From contig NZ_JAVDDU010000003.1 in the NCBI RefSeq assembly GCF_030848505.1, forward strand, positions 248,001 to 312,000: 64,000 bases of DNA, given 5' to 3'. Both the position numbers and the translations under genes were made by a program. Below are positions 57,749 to 64,000 of the stretch, in pieces. Position 1 is the first letter of the stretch. Every line of letters begins with the position of its first letter. The notes below the pieces were generated by a model. That model was not told the DNA's origin, searched no databases, and worked only from the letters and a program-made list of their open reading frames with translations. This stretch comes from Marinimicrobium hydrolyticum. GTDB taxonomy: Bacteria; Pseudomonadota; Gammaproteobacteria; Pseudomonadales; Cellvibrionaceae.

Positions 57749-59527
57749 TTAGCGTTCACGCTCCGGTGGAGGCGCGACGCGCATGACTTCTTCCAAAGTG
57801 GTCAGACCCGCTGCAACTTTCTGCGCGCCCGATAGACGCAGGGTGCGCATGCCTTCACGCATGGCCTGACGGCGTAGTTCCTGTAAGCTGCCACCATCGC
57901 CGACTTTGTCTTTGACTGTCTCAGACAATAACAGGATCTCGTAGAGCCCTTGTCGACCCAAATACCCGGTGTCCCGACACTCCAGACAACCCACCGGCCG
58001 GTAAATCTTTTGCGGGCGAGCGACTTTCCAGGGCGCGACCAGTTGCTCCCAATCGGCCGCACTGATTTCTCCCACTTCTTTACAGTGTGGGCACAATGTC
58101 CGCACTAACCTCTGGGCCATCACGCCCAACAAGGTGGCGTTGATCAAGTAGGAGGGAATGCCCAGATCAAGCAGCCGCGCGACAGTCGAAGGGGCATCGT
58201 TGGTGTGCACGGTGGACAATACCAAATGACCGGTGAGAGCCGCCTGCACGGCCATCTGCGCGGTTTCCAGATCCCGGATCTCCCCCACCATAATGACATC
58301 CGGATCCTGACGCATCAGTGTGCGAATGCCAGCCGCAAAGTCCAGGCCGATTTTGTGGTGCACCTGAGTTTGATTGAAGTGCTCTTCCACCATTTCAATG
58401 GGGTCTTCAATAGTGCTGACGTTAACTTCGTCGGTCGCAATTTGGCGCAAGGAGGAATACAGGGTGGTCGTTTTACCGGAACCCGTCGGACCGGTGACCA
58501 AAACAATGCCGTTGGGTCGGTCCAGCATATTCCGCCAGCGCTGGTAGTCGTCCCCCACCAGGCCTAGGTCGGTAAAGCTGCGCAACAGCACATCCGGATC
58601 GAAAATCCTCAGCACCATTTTTTCACCGAACGCGGTGGGCAGAGTCGATAGCCGCAGCTCCACCTCACTGTCATCACTGCGACGGGTTTTGATCCGCCCA
58701 TCCTGCGGCTTGCGCTTCTCGGCAATATTCATGCGAGCCAGCACTTTGAACCGACTGGTCACCGCCACAGCCACATTCGCCGGCAATTCGTAGACATGGT
58801 GAAGCACGCCGTCGATGCGAAAACGTACCCGCCCCACTTCTCGTCGCGGCTCAAGATGAATATCGCTGGCACGCTGGTCGTAGGCGTATTGCAATAACCA
58901 GTCGACAATTTTCACGATGTGCTGATCGTTGGCTTCCGGGTCGTCACTCAAACTACCCAAATCCACCAACTGCTCGAAATTGGTAGCCACGCTGCCACCC
59001 GAGCCGCTACTGGCTCGATTCACCGAGCGAGCCAGCGTGTAGAATTCGACGGTGTGACGCTCAATATCAGCCGGGTTGGCCAAAACACGTTTTACAGGCC
59101 GACGGGCCACATGCTCCAGCTGCGGCTCCCAACCGGTAACAAAAGGTTGCGTGCAAGCGACCACCACCTCTTCACTGGTCACGTCAACGCAAAGAATGCC
59201 ATGGCGCTTGGCAAAGGCGTAGGACATGATTTCCGTGACCCGCGGGACATCGACCTTCAGCGGATCAATATGCACCACCGGCAAGCCGGCGCTTTTCGAT
59301 AGCCAATGGGTGAGGCGCTCGCCGTCCAGAACCTTACCGGGCCGAGCGGGATCTTCGAACCCTTGGCTAGCGATATAAGCCAACGGGTGCATTTGCGCCT
59401 GCTCCCGGTTGCGAGGGCTGCCCAACAGGACATTGGCGTCTTCCTGCTTCATCAGCCCTTCGGACACCAAATCGTTGACCAGGCTGCGCAGGTCGAGCAC
59501 GCGGTCGGACGCGTTTGTTAGTGGCAT
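57749..59527 (-). CDS. GspE/PilB-family secretion ATPase, no partner genes nearby
   Basis: A 592-residue hexameric secretion ATPase. The N-terminal 150 residues are a poorly conserved MshEN-like domain. The core shows Walker A VLVTGPTGSGKTTTLYSSLR, Asp box IEDPIEMVEE, Walker B DPDVIMVGEIRDLETAQ and His box HLVLSTVHTNDAPSTVARLL. The zinc tetra-Cys site is TLCPHC and GCLECRDTGYLGRQG. No pilin, pilC or secretin gene is adjacent; the pilMNOPQ cluster is 18 kb away. It might power a type IV pilus-like or MSHA-like system encoded elsewhere. Upstream of glnE. Confidence 0.88.
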   Translation of the reverse strand: MPLTNASDRVLDLRSLVNDLVSEGLMKQEDANVLLGSPRNREQAQMHPLAYIASQGFEDPARPGKVLDGERLTHWLSKSAGLPVVHIDPLKVDVPRVTEIMSYAFAKRHGILCVDVTSEEVVVACTQPFVTGWEPQLEHVARRPVKRVLANPADIERHTVEFYTLARSVNRASSGSGGSVATNFEQLVDLGSLSDDPEANDQHIVKIVDWLLQYAYDQRASDIHLEPRREVGRVRFRIDGVLHHVYELPANVAVAVTSRFKVLARMNIAEKRKPQDGRIKTRRSDDSEVELRLSTLPTAFGEKMVLRIFDPDVLLRSFTDLGLVGDDYQRWRNMLDRPNGIVLVTGPTGSGKTTTLYSSLRQIATDEVNVSTIEDPIEMVEEHFNQTQVHHKIGLDFAAGIRTLMRQDPDVIMVGEIRDLETAQMAVQAALTGHLVLSTVHTNDAPSTVARLLDLGIPSYLINATLLGVMAQRLVRTLCPHCKEVGEISAADWEQLVAPWKVARPQKIYRPVGCLECRDTGYLGRQGLYEILLLSETVKDKVGDGGSLQELRRQAMREGMRTLRLSGAQKVAAGLTTLEEVMRVAPPPERER

Positions 59528-59697
59528 AGGCGGGTAATCTCACCAAGAACTGTGCTTGGATTGTAGCCTGTCTGCAGCGCGGATTGCACGAAACTGACGA
59601 AATGTGCGAACTGGTTTAAGGACGCGCGGACGATTCGGCCCCTGCCCAAGGCAAGCGCCCTGTATTACACTGCCGACACGAGCCGCAAAAAGGATAG

Positions 59698-60861
59698 ATG
59701 ACTATGACGTTTAACTTGGGTCGCTATACAGAACAACTGGCCGCGCTGGTGGCCGAACCTTCTGTGAGCTGCGCGGTGCCCGAATGGGATATGGGCAACC
59801 AGCCCGTGCTCGACCTGCTCGCCAGTTGGCTGGAGGAGCGCGGGTTCAGCGTAGAGATTTTGCCCTTGCCCGAGCAACCGGGCAAAGCCAATCTTATCGC
59901 CACACGTGGCACAGGGCCGGGCGGACTGGTGTTATCGGGACACAGCGATACGGTGCCTTACGACGAAAACCGTTGGCAGAGCGACCCCTTTAAGCTCACC
60001 GAGCGGGACGGCAAACTTTACGGCTTGGGCGCGACCGACATGAAGGGGTTTTTCCCTGCCGTGCTGGCCGCCATTGACCACTTTGCAGAGATACCTTTCC
60101 AGCAACCGCTGATTGTATTAGCCACCGCAGACGAAGAGAGCAGCATGAGCGGCGCACGCGCCCTGGCCGAACTGGGCCGACCCAAGGCGCGCTATGCGGT
60201 AATCGGCGAGCCCACCGAACTGGTGCCGATTCACATGCACAAGGGCATTATGATGGAAGCGGTGCGTGTACGAGGCGCCTCCGGCCATTCTTCCGATCCT
60301 TCTCTGGGTAACAATGCACTGGAAACCATGCACCAAGTGATCGGCGAACTACTTGGGTTACGCCAACAGTGGCAAGAGCGTTACCGGAATCCCGGTTTCA
60401 AGGTACAGGTGCCAACCATGAATCTCGGCTGTATCCACGGCGGAGACAGTCCCAACCGAATTTGCGCTCAATGCGAATTGCACTTCGATTTGCGCCCCCT
60501 GCCCGGCATGGATAACGACGAACTGCGCAAGACCATTCAAGATCGTTTAACGCCGCTGGCTGAGCGCTCAGGCACGGATATTGTATTTTCGTCACTTTTC
60601 CATGGCGTAGATTCTTTCGAGCAATCCCGAGACTGCGACCTAATCCGCACCTGCGAACAGTTGACCGGACACACGGCCGAGAGCGTTGCCTTTGCCACTG
60701 AAGCGCCGTTTCTTCAGTCCCTGGGAATGGAAACGGTCGTGCTCGGCCCAGGCTCAATCAACCAGGCGCACCAACCCGATGAATTTATCGATACCCGACA
60801 ACTAGCGCCCGCTGTGGATACGCTGGTCGGCCTGATTCAAAAATTTTGCGTGAACCCGTAA
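59698..60861 (+). CDS. argE: Acetylornithine deacetylase
   Basis: Removes acetyl from N-acetylornithine to give ornithine in arginine biosynthesis. The 387-residue M20 metallopeptidase shows VLSGHSDTVPYDENRWQSDP (His-Asp), YGLGATDMKGFFPAVLAAID (metal Asp), ADEESSMSGARAL (catalytic Glu) and FATEAPFLQSLGMETVVLGP with the last metal ligand. ATG 59698 was kept; ATG 59704 has better spacing to AAGGA. It is divergent from the GspE-like gene and upstream of argA. Confidence 0.95.
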   Translation: MTMTFNLGRYTEQLAALVAEPSVSCAVPEWDMGNQPVLDLLASWLEERGFSVEILPLPEQPGKANLIATRGTGPGGLVLSGHSDTVPYDENRWQSDPFKLTERDGKLYGLGATDMKGFFPAVLAAIDHFAEIPFQQPLIVLATADEESSMSGARALAELGRPKARYAVIGEPTELVPIHMHKGIMMEAVRVRGASGHSSDPSLGNNALETMHQVIGELLGLRQQWQERYRNPGFKVQVPTMNLGCIHGGDSPNRICAQCELHFDLRPLPGMDNDELRKTIQDRLTPLAERSGTDIVFSSLFHGVDSFEQSRDCDLIRTCEQLTGHTAESVAFATEAPFLQSLGMETVVLGPGSINQAHQPDEFIDTRQLAPAVDTLVGLIQKFCVNP

Positions 60862-60955
60862 TGGGTTTGTGCGACTGCCGACTCATTACCAACACTAGTG
60901 ACCCGCAACAATAAGCGCTAAGCTACGAAACTTTGCGCACTGACAGGAAATCACC

Positions 60956-62272
60956 GTGTCCAGTAACACTCACGATTACGTTAAGTGGTTCCGGCATTCA
61001 TCGCCCTACATCAACGCCCATCGGGGCAAGACGTTTGTCTTGATGTTGCCTGGTGAAGGCCTGGAACACCCCAATTTCAGCAACATCATTTATGACATAG
61101 CGCTGCTCAGTAGTTTGGGTGTGCGCTTGGTGCTGGTACACGGTGCTCGGGCTCAGATAGACGCGCGTCTGACCGAAGCCAATACTCAGAGCGAGTTTCA
61201 CCGTAATCTGCGGATTACGGACACGGCCAGTTTGCGCTGGGTCACCGAAGCCATAGGCGCGGCACGCACTCAGGTCGAAGCGGCGCTCTCCACCGGCCTG
61301 CCTAATTCCCCCATGCATGGCGCACGTATGCAGGTCACCAGCGGCAACTTCGTTGTCGCCATGCCGCACGGCGTCATTGATGGCGTTGATCTCCAGCACA
61401 CCGGCAAGGTGCGGCGGGTCAATACGCGCTTTCTCAATACAGCACTGGATTCTGGCGCGGTGGTGCTGCTTTCTCCACTGGGTTACTCCACCACTGGCGA
61501 GGCCTTCAACTTGGCCTTCAGCGATGTGGCCACACATGTTGCCAGCGCTCTTAAGGCGGACAAATTACTCGCCTTTATAGAAGCTGATGGTATCAAGGAT
61601 CAAGACCAGCAACTGGTGCGTCAGCTACCACTGAGGGCCTGCCAAACGTTTTTGCAGGAACAGGGAGCGACACTACCCGAAGATGCTCAGCAGGCCTTGT
61701 CAGCCTGTTATCAGTGCTGCCTGCAGGGCGTCCCCAGGGCACAGGTGGTGAGCTACAGCACCGACGGCGCCATGCTGAGCGAACTATTCACTCGGGATGG
61801 CCTGGGCACCATGGTGCATTCAGATAGCTACGAGCAGCTGCGAACGGCCACCATTGACGATGTGGGCGGCATTCTGGAACTTCTGGCACCGCTGGAAAAT
61901 GAGGGAGTATTGGTGCGCCGCTCGAGAGAGCTGCTGGAAACGGAAATTCATCGATTCAACGTTCTGGAAAAGGACGGGGCGATTATCGCTTGTGCCGCCC
62001 TGTATCCATTTGGAGATGCGGCAGAGCTTGCGTGCATGGTGACTCACCCGGATTACCGCAAGAGTGGCCGGGCGTCGGCCCTGCTCGAACAGATGGAAAA
62101 ATTAGCCCGTCAAAAAAACATCAAGCAGTTGTTTGTGCTTACCACTCAAACGGCGCATTGGTTTCTGGAGCAAGGCTTCGCGCCGTGTAAAGTTGGTGAT
62201 CTGCCCATGGAGCGGCAAAGCTTGTACAACTATCAGCGCAACTCCAAAATATTTACCAAGTCGTTGAGCTGA
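60956..62272 (+). CDS. argA: N-acetylglutamate synthase
   Basis: First step of arginine biosynthesis: acetylates glutamate with acetyl-CoA. The 438 residues form an N-terminal amino-acid-kinase-fold domain (RGKTFVLMLPGEGLEHPNFS, LVLVHGARAQIDARL), which usually binds arginine as inhibitor, and a C-terminal GNAT acetyltransferase (about 290-435: ELACMVTHPDYRKSGRASAL, FVLTTQTAHWFLEQGF). GTG 60956 has CAGGAA upstream. It follows argE by 94 bases. Confidence 0.97.
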   Translation: MSSNTHDYVKWFRHSSPYINAHRGKTFVLMLPGEGLEHPNFSNIIYDIALLSSLGVRLVLVHGARAQIDARLTEANTQSEFHRNLRITDTASLRWVTEAIGAARTQVEAALSTGLPNSPMHGARMQVTSGNFVVAMPHGVIDGVDLQHTGKVRRVNTRFLNTALDSGAVVLLSPLGYSTTGEAFNLAFSDVATHVASALKADKLLAFIEADGIKDQDQQLVRQLPLRACQTFLQEQGATLPEDAQQALSACYQCCLQGVPRAQVVSYSTDGAMLSELFTRDGLGTMVHSDSYEQLRTATIDDVGGILELLAPLENEGVLVRRSRELLETEIHRFNVLEKDGAIIACAALYPFGDAAELACMVTHPDYRKSGRASALLEQMEKLARQKNIKQLFVLTTQTAHWFLEQGFAPCKVGDLPMERQSLYNYQRNSKIFTKSLS

Positions 62273-62293
62273 TGGGCCATTCGATGATCGAGC

Positions 62294-62335
62294 GCCCATA
62301 AAAAAACCAGCCGAGTGGCTGGTTTTTTTATGGGC
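62294..62335. terminator. Bidirectional intrinsic terminator, argA and TPR gene
   Basis: A perfect 19-bp stem (GCCCATAAAAAAACCAGCC at 62294-62312 with its complement at 62317-62335) and a 4-base loop. Both strands end in T-runs. It closes the convergent argA and TPR-protein genes. Confidence 0.92.
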
Positions 62336-62349
62336 TAAAGGTCAATTAC

Positions 62350-63813
62350 TTAACCGGCAGGGCCAGCAGTGGGCTCTTCCGGGAAAGGGGTAACCTCAAT
62401 CGGCTGCTGAGCGGCCTCATCTTCTCGCCTCTGACGCTCTTTACGCTCTTTTTCACGTTTCGCGTAATTAATCCATTGCTCAGCCGTCTCCTGGCTGCGT
62501 TTATCTTTTGCGGCCTGCTCGAGCGCTTCAATGGCTTCGTCGTATTGCTCCAGGCTAACGTGCGCCGTGCCAATACGTAGATACACTTGATCGCTACGGC
62601 TCACGCCCCGCTCCAGAGCCTCGTGGCCGGCGTCGATAGCATCCTGATAGCGCTCATTGATAGTGTAAATAGCCGACAAGCGAACGAACAAATCTCCTTT
62701 ATCAGACTTGGCCGCCGCGCGCTCAATCTCAACCAGGGAGCGTCTGGATTCCCGGGCAAGACTCCAGGCGTTGGCCAACATTTCCAAGTTGTCCGCGGTG
62801 GGCTCGATGGTTTCGTCATCATAGATACCTTGGTGCAGTATCTTAGCCGCTTTGTATGGCACGTCGCGATCAAGGAACATCGCCGCTAAGGAGATTAACA
62901 ATCTCTCCCGCTGGATCCCGCCCATCATGTACAACGCTTCCAAGGAGTGGAGGCGATCGTTCTCACGCTCCAGCAGACCGTACATACTCGACAACTGGTC
63001 CCAGTAAGACAACTTGGGATAGTGGCGTACCAGCTTTTTCAGAACGCCAAGCAAAGCTTCGTGATCTTCTTTCTCGAAGTACAGGGCCCGCTGCATAACC
63101 AACCAGTTTTCCTGCGGCACACGCCCACGCTCTTCCGCTTGGCGAACGGCTTCCTCAACATGCGCGATAGAGCGATCAAGATCGCCGAGCTGATAGAACA
63201 GAAACGACAGCATGTAATACTGCTCTGAGTCGATGCTGGTTACCATTTGGGCCCAGCGCCGATAAGACTCCAACGCTTCCTCAAAGCGCTCTTCCTGAGC
63301 GTAGAGCTGCCCCAGAGTTTGATGCGCATTGGCTTCAAGTCCGCTGGGAATTTGCGGACTTTGGGCCACGATTGCCTCGAAGCTTTCAATCAGGCGATCG
63401 GTCTGATCCCGCGCGAAATAGATTTGCGCCATGTACTGGTGTATTTGCGCCTTTTCAAAGGCGTTGTAGCGGTCCATATCTCGGGAGATACGCTGCATCA
63501 GCTCGGCAGCCCGATCAAGGTCAGGCTCGCGATCAGGAAACTCATCCGGATCGGGCTCCATATAGTTCTGAACTTCGGTCAGGCGCCGAATCAAGTCCTG
63601 GCTTACGCCTGGAATTCGCCGAGTAGCAGGCGGTTCCGTAGCCGGCCGGATTAACTCCTGAGCCTGAGCACTCCCGGCTTTCAGCCAGGTTTGTTCCGGC
63701 GCAACCACGCCAACCACGGAGGCCGCAACCACGGGCATAACCATCAAGGCAGACACAATCAGGCTTTGGCTCAGCGTACTGGAAATAAACGCTTTCACTT
63801 TATTCACTATCAT
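62350..63813 (-). CDS. Tetratricopeptide-repeat protein, TonB-system associated
   Basis: A 487-residue exported protein: an N-terminal hydrophobic signal or anchor (SQSLIVSALMVMPVVAASVV), then an Arg-Pro-rich linker and TPR-type helical repeats through most of the length (HQTLGQLYAQEERFEEALES, SFLFYQLGDLDRSIAHVEEA, LRIGTAHVSLEQYDEAIEAL). It is directly downstream of a TonB gene on the same strand, the layout of exbB-exbB-exbD-tonB-TPR operons where this protein is thought to assist TonB-dependent uptake. ATG 63813 was chosen; a GTG 6 bases on is possible. Confidence 0.88.
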   Translation of the reverse strand: MIVNKVKAFISSTLSQSLIVSALMVMPVVAASVVGVVAPEQTWLKAGSAQAQELIRPATEPPATRRIPGVSQDLIRRLTEVQNYMEPDPDEFPDREPDLDRAAELMQRISRDMDRYNAFEKAQIHQYMAQIYFARDQTDRLIESFEAIVAQSPQIPSGLEANAHQTLGQLYAQEERFEEALESYRRWAQMVTSIDSEQYYMLSFLFYQLGDLDRSIAHVEEAVRQAEERGRVPQENWLVMQRALYFEKEDHEALLGVLKKLVRHYPKLSYWDQLSSMYGLLERENDRLHSLEALYMMGGIQRERLLISLAAMFLDRDVPYKAAKILHQGIYDDETIEPTADNLEMLANAWSLARESRRSLVEIERAAAKSDKGDLFVRLSAIYTINERYQDAIDAGHEALERGVSRSDQVYLRIGTAHVSLEQYDEAIEALEQAAKDKRSQETAEQWINYAKREKERKERQRREDEAAQQPIEVTPFPEEPTAGPAG

Positions 63814-63823
63814 CACTCCCAAC

Positions 63824-64000
63824 CTAGTCAGCCAATTCAAATACAAACCTGTACGTCACACCAGGTACTTCGATCGGCTCACCGTCAATCACCCGCGGCC
63901 TAAACCGGAAACGCTCGGCCGCTCGCTCCGCTGCGCGATTAAAAATGGTGGTAGGACGGCCTTCAGTGTCTACCGCGTCGATGACTTCGATGTCCCGCGT
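63824..64000 (-). CDS. TonB C-terminal domain protein (5' end outside window)
   Basis: A 58-residue C-terminus, cut by the right edge and without a start codon here. The stretch AAERFRFRPRVIDGEPIEVP and GVTYRFVFELAD is the closing beta strands of a TonB C-terminal domain, which contacts the TonB box of outer-membrane receptors. The stop at 63824-63826 is 10 bases before the TPR gene. It is likely preceded outside the window by exbB/exbD genes. Confidence 0.85.
   Translation of the reverse strand, partial: TRDIEVIDAVDTEGRPTTIFNRAAERAAERFRFRPRVIDGEPIEVPGVTYRFVFELAD

Overview
This window reads as the chromosome of a free-living, Gram-negative gammaproteobacterium, most likely a marine relative of the Cellvibrionales or neighbouring pseudomonad-like orders. 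The taxon is an inference from gene order: pilMNOPQ-aroK-aroB-damX opposite the PBP1a gene, rpmE/priA/SPOR/hslVU/DUF971, glnE-ilvE, msbA-hldE, argE-argA, hisI-hisE-tatABC, and a TPR protein after a TonB gene. Nearly all of the 64 kb is coding. No rRNA, tRNA, CRISPR array, transposase or prophage structural gene was seen.

Layout. 1-4.3 kb: an FAD oxidoreductase (cut by the left edge) coupled to an aldo/keto reductase, then hisI, hisE and tatABC, all on +. 4.4-7.4 kb: an EAL protein, a cyclopropane-fatty-acid synthase and a convergent methyltransferase. 7.5-9.3 kb: a gene with three DnaT-type DNA-binding repeats overlapping a lambda P-like helicase-loader gene; this looks like a domesticated phage-type helicase-loading pair and is the most interesting locus here. 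9.3-19.9 kb: a Bax-type glucosaminidase, polysaccharide deacetylase, PilZ protein, parC, a LEA14-like lipoprotein, a SelD-N-terminus-like FAD oxidoreductase, DUF2750, a YgjP-type metallopeptidase, a Na/Pi transporter and psd. 19.9-28.5 kb: a DUF3391/HD-GYP protein whose HD motif is changed, hemE, gltD and gltB (glutamate synthase). 29-39.3 kb: a large Ig-like lipoprotein ending in nine glutamates, then the damX, aroB, aroK and pilQPONM cluster. 39.4-49.3 kb: PBP1a, a nuclease, rpmE, priA, an FtsN-like SPOR protein, hslV, hslU, DUF971 and a DUF4136 lipoprotein. 49.4-49.6 kb: a 158-bp element bounded by perfect 20-bp inverted repeats. 49.7-64 kb: hldE, msbA, a WaaE-like glycosyltransferase, ilvE, glnE, a GspE-like ATPase, argE, argA, a TPR protein, and the C-terminus of a TonB protein cut by the right edge.

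Themes. Nitrogen metabolism recurs (gltBD, glnE, ilvE, argA, argE, hisIE). Envelope building is dense (PBP1a, SPOR proteins, type IV pilus base, LPS export and core, psd, cfa, Tat). Three cyclic-di-GMP type domains occur (EAL, PilZ, altered HD-GYP). Replication and restart functions are PriA, ParC and the DnaT-like/P-like pair. Regulatory structure worth attention includes a terminator-like hairpin between the predicted gltB promoter and gltB, an rpmE terminator lying inside the signal-peptide codons of the next gene, and several GC-rich intercistronic hairpins. All calls were made by eye; no database search was run.
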